64,000 nucleotides of DNA from assembly GCA_963556255.1 (NCBI GenBank), contig OY744615.1:46653148-46717147 (forward strand). Reading direction: 5' to 3'. Below the pieces are notes generated by a model, which ran no database searches, was not told the origin of the DNA, and saw only the letters and a list, made by a program, of their open reading frames with translations. A program made the translations under genes and the position numbers. Origin of the DNA: Allolobophora icterica (Eukaryota > Annelida > Clitellata > Crassiclitellata > Lumbricidae). Shown here in pieces: positions 1 to 10,254 of this stretch (position 1 is its first letter; every line of letters begins with the position of its first letter).

Positions 1-3000
1 AATTCCTTAGTGAAATCAATGGTATGCAACTGTGTAGCTTTACTGAGATCATCCTTTAACTTATCTAGTGCTTCTTGATGCTTTTGCTCCCAAGGCACCT
101 TCGTAGGTATGTTATCTCGTGTCAAATCAGTTATTACCCGTGCTTTTTCAGCTAAAGCAGGTATAAAACTTCGAAAGTAACTGAAAAAACCCATAACCTT
201 TCTAACTTCTTTCTTTGTTGTTGGAGGATGGATATCATTGATCGTAGCGATCTTACCTGGATCAGGTTCAATACAACCTGACCCTACTATACCAAATTCT
301 TCATCTTGATCAACAATTACTGAACAGCTATTGATCATCGCTTGATCGAGTCGTTCATGGTATCGCTTGATCTTATTTGCGTGTAAATGTCTTTGTTTTC
401 CCTCTATTTCTACTATATAAGAATATGGGGATTTAACCTTGACTACGGTAGCAGGTCCTTGCCATCGACTATAAAATTTAGAACTACCAAAATCTGGTGC
501 TAATACTGCTACTTTATCTCCAACTTCGTATTTTCTGTCAGTACTACGCAAGTTATAATAATCTGCATACCGCTTTGTTTCTATATCACTATAGTAATCT
601 GCATAAACTTTCGCGAATTCGAGGTTTTCCTTCAGTGATTGGAGATACTCTTCGGGTGATTTACCTAAGTTAAGAGGTACTTTTCGTTCGCCAGCCCACG
701 ATTCCTTCAACACACTAAGTGGACCCCGAGGAAGAGTTCCATAAACCATAGTGAATGGCGAAATATGAGTCGTGCCTGAAGGTTTTTCTCTAAGGCTCCA
801 CAGAACAAACGGTAACAATTGGTGCCATCCACGAGGATCAGATTGAGCAAGCTTAAAGATCATGGTTTTCAAGCTTTGGTTGCATCTTTCAACCAATCCA
901 GCTGCCTCAGGATGTCCAGGGGTATTAAATCTGGGACTACAACCCATTCGCCGCAAGAATTCTTTCGTCAAACGACTGGTAAAGTTGGTACCACAATCAG
1001 AACTGATGATCCTTGGAATAGAAAAAGTTGTAAAAACTTGCAACAGAGCTTCACAAACTCCCTTTGCATTCAGCGATCTAAGAGGATACGCCATCGGCCA
1101 ACGAGAAAATTTGTCCACCAGAACCAAAGCATAATTGTACTGGGGTTTCGATTTGTTGGATTCTCCAGTCACTACCATAGGGCCAATACAATCCATATTT
1201 AGATGGTTAAAACAGAGTTCATCCGCCCTCGGAATAGGAGTGATCGGGACTCGATCTGCCACTTTAACTGGAGTTCTTAGTTGACAAATTTGACAAGACG
1301 CACAATATTCGCGAATCCTCTCATCCATTCTTGGAAACCAAAAATTTAATTTGATCCTGGCTCTCGTTGCCTTAAAAGCCATGTGCCCAGCACATGGGGC
1401 ATCGTGTGCTACTCGCAAGACAACCTCGATTCTATCTTCCGGTAAACATAATTGATTAACCTTATGTCCCATAATTTCCCCTTTGTGGTACAGGAGGTTA
1501 TTATCTATAAAGAAATTATTTTTATTCTGTCTCGCTTGTTGCCAGCAAGATATAAGACTGTGACAATTCTGTTGCTCACGCAATAAAGTATCATTATTCG
1601 CTACTCCCTCATCAGACTTGAACTCTGTTGACTCAACATCAAGAAAATTATCTGAATCATCAACTAGTTGCTCCTGAGAATATTCATTCACTTCTGACGG
1701 CAAGGATTCGTTGCTGTTACTTTTCTCGATATTAACTTCTAAGTTATCTTCTTCTGCCCCTTTATTTATTTGTACACATCGATCTACGCCAGCTACCATC
1801 ACTACATATTGCGAACTATCCCTTAATAGGTCCACAACATGGGGTGTCAAAATAACCCGTTCATTTAGTTCAGGGACTGCAGCGAACATGACGCACAAAG
1901 ATGGCGCAATGTTTGTCGTTCCTTCCATTGAATTAGCTAATTTCATTTGTAGGTATACTACATCTGCCTTACATCCTTCTCCCTGAAAACCAATTATATT
2001 AATCCGTTTAATCACGGGTAAGTTTAATGACTCAATTAATTTCTTATCAATACAACAAATTTCTGCTCCTGAATCAGATAATGCTGGCTGAGAAGGGAGA
2101 TCTTCAATCTGTACATTGATATACGACCTCTCGTGTAATCCATCAATACTATTCTCGTATACCCTTACAGCAGTTTCCAACCCTATTGGTTTAGAATTAT
2201 CCAATAAATTCCCTTGCTTTACCTGTTCAGGTATCTCATGCAACACGTTGACCTTCTCAACAAATGAGTCGATCACTTCTTCAGTTGGGTTCCCAAATAT
2301 ACAAGTACTCACCTTTTTAGAACTTGGTTTGGTCTGGCACTCCCTTGCCCTATGACCCTTCTGATGACATAGGAAACAGAGACCCTTTACCTTGGCCTCC
2401 TCCTGAGACACCCTCGCACCTATCTTGGCTTCACCCCTTAATTCCGGTTTGGGAGACTTGGGTTGAGCTGTCTGGTTATTGACTTGAACATGTGGTTGAC
2501 CTCTCGTCCAATTGTTATACTTCGGTGTCGGATGACTACGGCATACTAAGTCATTCCCACCATCATGCGACGCTACATAAATGTCAGCCGCATTAGCTAT
2601 GTCTTCACAGCTCAACCACTCCTCTTTTTCTTGGGCCAAGATATAATCTAAACAAGCCTTCGACAAGGACTCCTTAAGCCGATCCGCAACCAATAAACTT
2701 ACAAGTTTATCAAACTCATCAGTTATCTTTCTACTTTTCAAATAATACATAAGAGCCACACGCAATTTGGATGAATAGATCGTAAATGATTCGTCCGATG
2801 CTTTGTGCAACGACCAAAATCGGGCTCTAAGATTTGAAGGGCTTATCTTAAACTCCCTTAGCAAAAACTCCTTCAGGAATTTGTAGTCATGGAGCTGTGC
2901 CTCAGTAAGGCGCATGGTTAATGCCTTAGCTCTTTCACTTAAAATGGCTAGCAATAATTTTGCTCTAACATCTTCATCCACCTCATACACATTAAACAAA

Positions 3001-3728
3001 CCATCCAAGTGATCAAAGAAACCTGGAATTTCTATAGGGTCGGAAGGAAATTTCCAAAGAATATTCTTAAGGGCATCACTATAACGCTTAGTACGACTTG
3101 CTAAAGAATCTCTAACATTTCGTTCTTCCTGCTTTTCCTTCCTCTCCCTTTCTTCTTTCTCTTTCCGTTCCTTCTTTTCTCTTTCTTCTTTCTCTTTCCG
3201 TTCCTTCTTTTCTTCCTCTCTCCTCTTTTCCTCCCTTTCTTCCTTCTCCTTCCGTTCCTCCCTTTCTCTTTCTTCCTTCTCCCTTTGTTCTTTCTTTTCT
3301 TCCTCTCTCCTCTTTTCCTCCCTTTCTTCCTTCTCCTTCCGTTCCTCCCTTTCTCTTTCTTCCTTCTCCTTCCGTTCCTCCCTTTCTCTTTCTTCCTTCT
3401 CCTTCCGTTCCTCCCTTTCTCTTTCTTCCTTCTCCCTTTCTCTTTCTTCCTTCTCCTTCCGTTCCTCCCTTTGTTCTTCATATTTACGGATTTCGAACTC
3501 CAGACGGCGCTTCTGCAGCTCGTAATCCACTCCTGTTGGAGATATTGGACTACCCTTAAATTCCTCTTCCTCTTTTCCAATCTCCATGGCCCATTCTTCC
3601 ATTAATTGATTTCGATCCCATGACATAACATCATCTTCGTCCCTTCCTGCCTTCATAAGATACACCCTAAGGCGCTCAGACGACATTTTGCGAATATTCG
3701 CTTGCATCTCTGTTGTCAACGCTTCCAT
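1..3728 (-). CDS. Gag-protease-integrase polyprotein with RT remnant, partial
   Basis: This frame is open from ATG at 3728 to the window edge, about 1242 codons, and it would package and integrate the retrotransposon. Residues 1-80 are Gag N-terminus. About 80-200 is an E/R/K-rich coiled coil encoded by a pyrimidine-rich stretch on the + strand. A Gag core follows, then a CCHC knuckle at about residue 451 (CX2CX4HX4C). The protease motif SDSGAEIC has its Asp near 552. The integrase has an HHCC finger near 775-800 and a D,D(35)E triad at about D846, D911 and E947 (SSDCGTNF). Directly after the integrase tail comes GCIEPDPGKI and PPTTKKEVRKVMGFFSYF, the end of a gypsy RT. The RT fingers and palm with the catalytic Asp pair are absent, yet the frame is unbroken. 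This is either an in-frame deletion or a non-autonomous derivative. The domain calls come from motifs I can read, and the Gmr1 affinity is inferred from the order. Confidence 0.85.
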   Translation of the reverse strand, partial: MEALTTEMQANIRKMSSERLRVYLMKAGRDEDDVMSWDRNQLMEEWAMEIGKEEEEFKGSPISPTGVDYELQKRRLEFEIRKYEEQREERKEKEEREREKEEREREERKEKEEREREERKEKEEREREERKEKEEREEKRREEEKKEQREKEEREREERKEKEEREEKRREEEKKERKEKEEREKKERKEKEERERKEKQEERNVRDSLASRTKRYSDALKNILWKFPSDPIEIPGFFDHLDGLFNVYEVDEDVRAKLLLAILSERAKALTMRLTEAQLHDYKFLKEFLLREFKISPSNLRARFWSLHKASDESFTIYSSKLRVALMYYLKSRKITDEFDKLVSLLVADRLKESLSKACLDYILAQEKEEWLSCEDIANAADIYVASHDGGNDLVCRSHPTPKYNNWTRGQPHVQVNNQTAQPKSPKPELRGEAKIGARVSQEEAKVKGLCFLCHQKGHRARECQTKPSSKKVSTCIFGNPTEEVIDSFVEKVNVLHEIPEQVKQGNLLDNSKPIGLETAVRVYENSIDGLHERSYINVQIEDLPSQPALSDSGAEICCIDKKLIESLNLPVIKRINIIGFQGEGCKADVVYLQMKLANSMEGTTNIAPSLCVMFAAVPELNERVILTPHVVDLLRDSSQYVVMVAGVDRCVQINKGAEEDNLEVNIEKSNSNESLPSEVNEYSQEQLVDDSDNFLDVESTEFKSDEGVANNDTLLREQQNCHSLISCWQQARQNKNNFFIDNNLLYHKGEIMGHKVNQLCLPEDRIEVVLRVAHDAPCAGHMAFKATRARIKLNFWFPRMDERIREYCASCQICQLRTPVKVADRVPITPIPRADELCFNHLNMDCIGPMVVTGESNKSKPQYNYALVLVDKFSRWPMAYPLRSLNAKGVCEALLQVFTTFSIPRIISSDCGTNFTSRLTKEFLRRMGCSPRFNTPGHPEAAGLVERCNQSLKTMIFKLAQSDPRGWHQLLPFVLWSLREKPSGTTHISPFTMVYGTLPRGPLSVLKESWAGERKVPLNLGKSPEEYLQSLKENLEFAKVYADYYSDIETKRYADYYNLRSTDRKYEVGDKVAVLAPDFGSSKFYSRWQGPATVVKVKSPYSYIVEIEGKQRHLHANKIKRYHERLDQAMINSCSVIVDQDEEFGIVGSGCIEPDPGKIATINDIHPPTTKKEVRKVMGFFSYFRSFIPALAEKARVITDLTRDNIPTKVPWEQKHQEALDKLKDDLSKATQLHTIDFTKE

Positions 3729-4246
3729 TTTTACAAACAGTCAGTCAACAACAAAAAAAAACAGACACCACGCGGCAAACCCGCCACACAAAAGGAAAAT
3801 TCCACAACCCAAAGTGCAACTATTCAGTATCCAAAGAAGTACACTCGCCAAGTACGCAAAAACTATACAAGCTCACGCAAGTCTGGCCTCGATCACAACA
3901 ATGGATCAAATTTCAAAGAAATAATCAGCAGATATTGAAAGAGAAATAATGGCTGCCTCCCACTCGGCTGCAACTCCACTCTCTTTTCTCCTTCTCAGCC
4001 ACGACAACACCTAGGATCTTACCCGTATGTTGACTGCTGTCTTCTGCTGTCTCAGCCGAACGACGCACTTCGTCCGTCCGACTGTCGTATGCCGATTCAC
4101 CCGTCTCCCACGGTAGAAAGGCGTCTCGATCCGCTCGCTGTCTGGAACAGACCGTCTCTTGATCCTCCGGGTTGACTCCTTCCTCCGCCGGCTCGCGTCT
4201 TCTTCACCGGATCCAACACCGATGATCCCACTTCTGACACCAATAA
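3729..4246 (-). other. Retrotransposon leader with primer-binding site
   Basis: This is untranslated leader between the 5' LTR and gag. The primer-binding site occupies 4224-4242: its + strand ends in CTTCTGACACCA, matching a tRNA 3' end with CCA, probably a tRNA-Leu type (not verified). It starts 4 bases inside the LTR border. No other gene is visible. Confidence 0.75.
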
Positions 4247-4678
4247 TGTCGCGGTCGACTTCTTCGATCGCAACGACGAACCAACGAAGGAACTATTAAA
4301 AGATCTTTATTTAAAAATAAAGTCGATTAAGTGTAGAGTAAGTCAACTCGTCTATCAAATATCACAATCGTAGACAGCACACAGGTTGGCTGGTCTCGAT
4401 TGAACGTTATACGATCAATGTTTCAACGTTTACAAATCTTCGTCAAAAGGCCCTTAATGTACAGCAGGTCTATCTTATATAGAGTTCTCCCGGATTCCAG
4501 AACGTTCTGTGACGTCACTGTACTTTTCCCTGGAAAGTCCTACTGAACACGTATATCCTTGTTGCATGCACCGAATTAATGTTGACAGCTTGCTGCAGAA
4601 ATTTCCGTGCGTTGTAAACAAGCTTGTTGACGCGTCGGTTTTCTTCCCTTGATGCATGCACCCGCGTAGACCACGACA
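4247..4678 (-). mobile_element. 5' LTR of the Gmr1-like element
   Basis: This 432 bp LTR is bounded by the short inverted repeat TGTCG/CGACA. On the minus strand it carries a TATA box (CTATATAAG, near 4475) and a poly(A) signal AATAAA near 4305-4310, in the order expected for an LTR promoter and polyadenylation site. Its inner end abuts the primer-binding site. A matching second LTR is not in the window. Confidence 0.75.
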
Positions 4679-5018
4679 TTCGGTAAACAACATTTTCTGC
4701 CTAAACCTTGAGCTAACCATGTTGCTGTCCAAAGATTATCTGGGTATAGTTCCAACGCAACAACGCAGCATTAAAACGAAGATGATTCGACCCGCCATCA
4801 CCCTTCATCCAGGCTTCGGACTGGCACCACCAAAACACATAAGATGATTAGAGTCGTCACTGGCGTCGTTTTTAGGGATTCCAGAGGTATCGGTACCACA
4901 ACCTTTGGACTGGAGGGCAGAAGAAACAATTCCCATTGTCTTTTTCTCGGAGGGGCCTTCATTTGAGCCCTCAAGACATATGAAACAATATTATTACGCT
5001 GCAACGTCAGCCTTGTTA

Positions 5019-5180
<162 letters not shown>

Positions 5181-5326
5181 TTAGGTGTGGCGCATAAACG
5201 ACGCTGTTGTAGTTATTTAACAGTCGCAAAGGGGAAACGAAGCGAAATTCGGTACTCTCACTTCCTAGACCAAAGCCCCGTAATAGACTAACTAGAGTTA
5301 GGGAGATCTTGTTTTCTGTTTCCATT

Positions 5327-5370
5327 GTTTAGCGACATCTCATGGCTGCCAAGGGCCGTTGACGTCGACC
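5327..5370 (-). ncRNA. Conserved hairpin motif, type A
   Basis: On the minus strand the motif reads GGTCGACGTCAACGGCC, then GGCAGCC, then AGATGTCGCTAAACA. AACGGC can pair with GTCGCT/GTCGTT through a G-U wobble. It lies about 75 bp downstream of the TATA box of the 5446-5478 module. The function is unknown; the call rests on recurrence and pairing. Confidence 0.45.
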
Positions 5371-5445
5371 TAACCTTACTTAAAATATATACGGGTCAAC
5401 AAATGAATTAGAGAGACGATTAAAGTTTCGGTGCAGCTACTTTAA

Positions 5446-5478
5446 CTTATAGGGCGAGTGTACAAGCTTAAAAAGGTG
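5446..5478 (-). promoter_or_regulatory. PSE/TATA-like module
   Basis: On the minus strand CACCTTTTTAAG is followed about 26 bp later by CTATAAG. It lies 30 bp downstream of hairpin 5510-5550 and upstream of hairpin 5327-5370, so hairpin and module alternate in tandem here. Confidence 0.5.
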
Positions 5479-5509
5479 CGAAGAACTGCTCTTAGAAATT
5501 CGTTCCAAT

Positions 5510-5550
5510 GTTTAACGACAGTTTACGGCTCCCAAGGCCGCTGACGTCAA
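5510..5550 (-). ncRNA. Conserved hairpin motif, type A
   Basis: The minus-strand core is TTGACGTCAGCGGCC with 3' arm CTGTCGTTAAACATTGG. It sits between the TATA box at 5611 and the next PSE at 5478, with a unit length of about 150 bp. Confidence 0.45.
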
Positions 5551-5610
5551 GCTTGCTTTACCTTGCACGAGTTTATTATTTTATATCAAACGGTAACACA
5601 TAGAAATTAA

Positions 5611-5640
5611 TATATAAGCTCGGTGAGAACAGTTTTAAAG
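5611..5640 (-). promoter_or_regulatory. PSE/TATA-like module, degenerate PSE
   Basis: On the minus strand CTTTAAAACTGTT is followed by TTATATA. The CACC of the PSE has been lost. It lies upstream of hairpin 5510-5550. Confidence 0.4.
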
Positions 5641-6689
5641 CTATCAAAAAGATGAAATAGACAAAAATAAAACCTATAGATATTGAAACTTCAATATCAC
5701 TGTTTTCAACATACTGTGTACACGAGCTATTTCCATTTAGTTTAAATACTAAGAACAATTGCCGAAAATCTACATAATCTGATTCACGCTGCACCCAATA
5801 TGTGATATATATGATTTAAACTAAAATGAGATTCTTATTAACTTATTCGTATGATATAAGATTCAACAGTTCAGAAGCAGTTACCTCCTGGGTTCTTCAA
5901 TGACCAATGGCTATCATATATGATTGTGACTGTGGTAAAAAAAAAGCTCCCAGACTAATACAGATATCACAACAATTAAGGCATATTTTACTTCATCTTA
6001 CCTCGAGTTATATTTAGCATAAAGTTTCACACGGAAAAAAATTAATTACAGATTAGGTACGAGTTATTTCAAGTTGCATTTCCCAGATTTTCATAGCATA
6101 CAACCCGTGTACAAGCAGTTCACATTCAAAGTAAGTTAATTTTAAGAATCTCCTGCTCGTTTACATTTTAGCACATGACAATTATAGTGTCAACATAACT
6201 TTTCGTATGAATGTGTTAACAGTAACATTAAATAATAATACAGAAATATAGTTTTCCATTTTATAGCTGTAATATTCCCTATTGCAATATTTCAATTTTT
6301 ATGTAAATCAGCCCATTGAGAGGATGTATTGCATACGGAGGTTATTTCAGATTTTAATATTAGCGCAATATTTTAAATAACGGTGTCTAAAGACACGCGC
6401 TATTTCCACCGAACACGTTGAGAGTTTCATCTGGTGAATTCTCTGCTTATCTTTAAATAACTCCAATATATCTGGCTTATATATTCCTGATATCTTGCTG
6501 ATATCTTTGTGCTATCTTCATGTTAGCTGTTTGATGCAACAGGACCGGGCGTAGCCTTTCCGTGGCCCCTTTCCACCCTAATTTGGTGGCCCATATCTGT
6601 ATATAATTCAGTCGTTGACATCGATCTCGTCCTTAAGGGGTCAACCGCTTTGTATAGACCAACGATTAGGTGTGCATAGATTCTGTTTA

Positions 6690-6750
6690 ACGTCGCTATG
6701 TCGTAACAAAGATCATTTACGTAGCCCTCCTCCCTGGCCCAGGATTGGGA
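6690..6750 (-). ncRNA. Conserved hairpin motif, type B (degenerate)
   Basis: Reading the minus strand: GTGCCAGTCCCAATCCTGG, a GGAGGAGGGC stretch, and an ACGACATAGCGACGTT arm. Same layout as the other type B copies. Confidence 0.35.
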
Positions 6751-6804
6751 CTGGCACCACAGTATCGTTGTTTTACACCATGCAGATGAAACCACATAAG
6801 ACAA

Positions 6805-7105
6805 TGATTCATTAGGTATCTAAACAACTCTGCTAGACAAAGTGGTTCAACGAAGACTCCGATACTATAGTTTGGACATGTAGAGTGAATACCAGTTGAC
6901 CGAATCCCACAATATGCACTACATGCAAGATTGTAAGGAAAATGGAAACAAAGACAGACCAAGTCAACGCTGGATAGATAATACAAATGAGGACATAACG
7001 TCACTTGGACTAACATAAAGATTAGCAATAGACTTGACAAATAAGCGAGTACAATGGAGATCATTTCTTCGTAACTATCGCCGCCAAATGGCTGGCGTCA
7101 GGAAC

Positions 7106-7180
<75 letters not shown>

Positions 7181-7195
7181 TGATGATGATGATGA
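6805..7195 (+). mobile_element. RTE-type LINE 3' relic with (GAT)n/(GAC)n tail
   Basis: This degenerate copy of the end of an endonuclease-reverse transcriptase ORF has several stops. Recognisable remnants are the PVDRIP, LHARL and YRRQMAGVRN peptides before the stop, followed by a GAT/GAC microsatellite tail. A better-preserved copy is at 40930-41235. It was duplicated with the surrounding block. Confidence 0.65.
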
Positions 7196-7223
7196 ACAGA
7201 GCTCTCAATTAATTTGTTTGTTT

Positions 7224-7297
7224 CTGTTAACGACTCCGTGTCACAAAAAAAGTGATTAGCGTCGTCCTCCTTCTTTCTCCGTGCTTGGAACTGGCAC
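7224..7297 (-). ncRNA. Conserved hairpin motif, type B
   Basis: The minus strand reads GTGCCAGTTCCAAGCACGG, an AAAGAAGGAGGACGACGC stretch, then GTGTCACGGAGTCGTTAACAG. It lies about 215 bp downstream of the promoter module at 7513-7544, with a type A hairpin between them. Confidence 0.4.
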
Positions 7298-7512
7298 GGC
7301 CAGAGTGAAAGCAGTGGCTTAGTGAATTCCCTAATGTCGATGAAAATTATTATTCAGTGCTCGTTTAATATTCATGTACGCCTCTTATGAAGCTAGTTCT
7401 TCTCCAATGCTTAACGATGGCTTGTGATTGTCATTGACCGTTCATGTCGACCATGTTATGCGAAACTAAATAAACGAACATCAACCTAAAATAGACTCGC
7501 TTGACAAATGTT

Positions 7513-7544
7513 TATATAGGCCAGTTGTAACAGTTTTAAAGGTG
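7513..7544 (-). promoter_or_regulatory. PSE/TATA module
   Basis: On the minus strand AACACCTTTAAAACTG is followed by CCTATATAAA about 27 bp later. Downstream on the same strand are a diverged type A hairpin (7460-7405) and a type B hairpin (7297-7224). The duplicate is at 41554-41585. Confidence 0.6.
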
Positions 7545-8076
7545 TTTTAGGAAACGTTATGAATAATTCAGATTCTAACATTCTATATAATCTAATCTAA
7601 TCCATTCTCATCTAGTCTAATTTAATTTCATAAAGTCTAATGACTAGTTTAGTCCAGATTAGTCAAACCTAGCCTAGCCTGGCCTAGCACTGCCTATGCT
7701 CCTTTATCATGGTGAACAAAGCCTATTCCATAGAAATAGTGTTCCGTGATCATTATCCATTCTAGAAGCGCAGTTCAAATGAAAACACTTTCTAAATATA
7801 CCAGAAATAGCGCTGAAAAAATGGCTACTTACTCTTGATCTAACCATAATATGTACTTTCCCTCTCCAATCTAATTAGAGTCTCCCTCCTGCTTTCTCCA
7901 GGCTTAGGACCGGCATCAGGTGAGTGCGGAATTGTAATATAAGCCTACACAATCCTGTATCATAAGACTGAAATTGGTTATTAACAGTTTCCATTGTTTA
8001 GCAAAATTTTGTGACGGCCAGGTCTATTGACATCGATCAAAAAAAGATATTAAATAGGATTGGAACGAGAGTCAAA

Positions 8077-8109
8077 TATATACAGCAACTGGAAAACGAT
8101 TTAAAGGTG
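8077..8109 (-). promoter_or_regulatory. PSE/TATA module
   Basis: Minus strand GACACCTTTAAATCG, then GTATATA 27 bp on, then about 60 bp later a diverged type A hairpin ending GCTAAACAATGGAAAC near 8000. Confidence 0.6.
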
Positions 8110-8531
8110 TCTAAATAGAACCTATATTTAAAAACAGTATTGACTAACGACAAAAAATATAGGTAAGCCATCTATACATATAATATCCATAGAGCGTGTG
8201 TCTGTCGATAAACGCTACGTTTCTGTTCATTGTGAAACAAAAACCGTTTGTGACGTCAGTACTGCGGTCTTGACGTCGGCGATCAGAGCATTTTAACCAA
8301 CGATACATATAGGCCTATATAAACTGCCGTCATAATATGACGGGTAAATACTCTAGTTCAGATATAATCAGCTTACTAGTTATTTCTTGTCAATTTGTTA
8401 AAGTTTGTCATATTATGACCACAATAATTTCTATAAAATTACGTAAAATTGAAATACAGCACTAAGCAACCTCACTACATGTTGAGATATTACGGAAACT
8501 ACACATAATTTATACTCGTGTGACGAACTTT

Positions 8532-8563
8532 TATATAGGCGAGTTTCAACTAATTTGAAGGTG
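8532..8563 (-). promoter_or_regulatory. PSE/TATA module
   Basis: Minus strand AACACCTTCAAATTAG followed by CCTATATAAAAG. No clear hairpin copy is seen directly downstream. Confidence 0.5.
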
Positions 8564-8770
8564 TTTCATAAAACGTAATGCATAATTCTTATTCTAAGAT
8601 TCATGTATAATCAACTTACTAGCTTATATTGTCAATTTATTAACATTTGTTAACGCAATATTATAAATACAATAACTTTCCTTTCTTACGCCGCGTGTGA
8701 TGTCCTAATTTCGACAATAAGGATATTTGAAACATTTGTATTCAATAGTTGTTGTTCAACGACGCTGTAT

Positions 8771-8771
8771 C

Positions 8772-8861
<90 letters not shown>

Positions 8862-8862
8862 T
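8771..8862. repeat. (AATC)n microsatellite
   Basis: Near-perfect tetranucleotide run. Confidence 0.95.
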
Positions 8863-8939
8863 TCGTTTATAATATAACAAGCTGACATGTGCGCAACTTG
8901 TTACAGAGTTAAGGTAGTTACAATATTATTATAACAAAG

Positions 8940-9600
8940 GTTATTATCGTCGTCCTCTTCCTTTTTACAGGTTGGGACTGGCACTGCCAGATTACTGACA
9001 AAACATTGGTATTAGTATGTCCAGAATTTAACGACGTCTTATGGCAAGAAAAGGCCTTTGTACTTCGACAGAAGTTATTATGGACTTATGGTTTAAAATT
9101 ACTGTCATCCTCTAATGGCTTTAGTTTTCCTCTAGAATTAAATATAGGATTGGAAATTCCTAAAAAGGGGTGTGCACAGAGGCGGTTACGTTATTATAAA
9201 ATCGTGGTGTCATGTGTTGCTGATAGTTCTCAAAGGCCAAGGACACTGAGCAGCTGAGGTCAGCCATCGAGAACTATCAGGTCAGCCTTCGAACGAAGAC
9301 CAATCCAAAGAATCTGAAAAAATTCGTGGAGTCATTTCTGAGGTCAGGGATTTTCCTGATTTTTTTATTTCTTTAACTCACAGGATTGCCGAAGTTTTTC
9401 GAATTTCGAAATTCTCCAAGTTACATTAACATTGTAGCATTGTTTATATCCCGGTATTGTTAACTGAAATGTCGGAGCATTTGATGAGTCTCTCTTGAAG
9501 TGGCGATATATAAATTTGCAAATACCATTACCATTTAATCATTTTCATTTCTGACAGAGGGACGAATCTCAAGGTGTTGCACATGGAATGAGGACCAGTA
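8940..9600. repeat. Duplicated intron block, copy of 41790-42400
   Basis: Noncoding sequence that aligns with 41790-42400, including a type B hairpin remnant at 8945-8990 and the GCCAAGGACACTGAGCAGC stretch near 9237/42075. The open frame at 9006-9257 has no counterpart frame in the copy and looks accidental. Confidence 0.65.
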
Positions 9601-9606
9601 CATACT

Positions 9607-9638
9607 GACTGACTGACTTACTTACTTACTTACTGACT

Positions 9639-9689
<51 letters not shown>

Positions 9690-10016
9690 TGACTGACTGA
9701 CTGACTGACTGACTGACTGACTGACTGACTGACTGACTGAATTAATGACTGACTGACTGACTGACTGACTGACTGACTGACTGACTGACTGACTGACTGA
9801 CTGACTGACTGACTGACTGAGTAAGTGAGTGACTGACTGACTGAGTAAGTGAGTGAGTGACTGACTGACTGACTGAGTAAGTGAGTGACTGACTGACTGA
9901 GTAAGTGAGTGAGTGACTGACTGACTGACTGATTGAGTGAGTGAGTGAGTGAGTGAGTGAGTGAGTGAGTGAGTGAGTGAGTGAGTGAGTGAGTGAGTGA
10001 GTGACTGACTGACTGA

Positions 10017-10053
<37 letters not shown>

Positions 10054-10130
10054 TGACTGACTGACTGACTGACTGAGTTGCTGCCTGGATGGTTGGTTGG
10101 CTGGCTGGCTGGCTGGCTATATAGACTTGA
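9607..10130. repeat. (TGAC)n/(TGAG)n/(TGGC)n compound microsatellite
   Basis: About 500 bp of tetranucleotide repeats switch among TGAC, TGAG and TGGC. Homologous tracts at 17555-17700 and 42515-42720 occupy the same place before an NDRG exon. Confidence 0.9.
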
Positions 10131-10254
10131 CTAACATGAACTGACTCACTAACTCACTCATTGCCTTGCTGCTTGGCTAGCTGGTTTGTTGACTGACTGG
10201 TTGACCCGTTTTGCTAACAGTTATTGATATGAAATTTGTGGTTACTTTTGTCAG

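Larger units (their letters stand above)
1..4678 (-). mobile_element. 5' part of a Ty3/gypsy LTR retrotransposon (Gmr1-like domain order)
   Basis: On the minus strand the order is LTR (4678-4247), primer-binding site, leader, then one long open frame running off the left edge. Flanking sequence from 4679 matches the duplicated block at about 38730, which gives the outer border of the insertion. The 3' LTR and polypurine tract lie outside the window, so the target-site duplication cannot be checked. Integrase lies before the RT/RNase H remnant, which is the Gmr1-type (copia-like) order and not the usual gypsy order. Confidence 0.85.

Noticed and set aside
3101..3605. Lys/Arg-rich and Phe/Leu/Pro-rich frames over the pyrimidine-rich tract
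   Set aside because: They are alternative frames of the Gag coiled-coil segment, whose own frame is open from 3728.
7090..7200. CTGATGA next to repeats as a hammerhead ribozyme core
   Set aside because: The GAAA element and paired stems are missing; the sequence is the tail of an RTE LINE (the 41210 copy is the same).
9006..9257. 83-codon frame as a gene
   Set aside because: The duplicated sequence at 41840-42060 breaks the frame differently and no splice or domain support exists.
8771..10130. CRISPR-like or satellite array
   Set aside because: Simple tetranucleotide repeats without spacers; the genome is eukaryotic.
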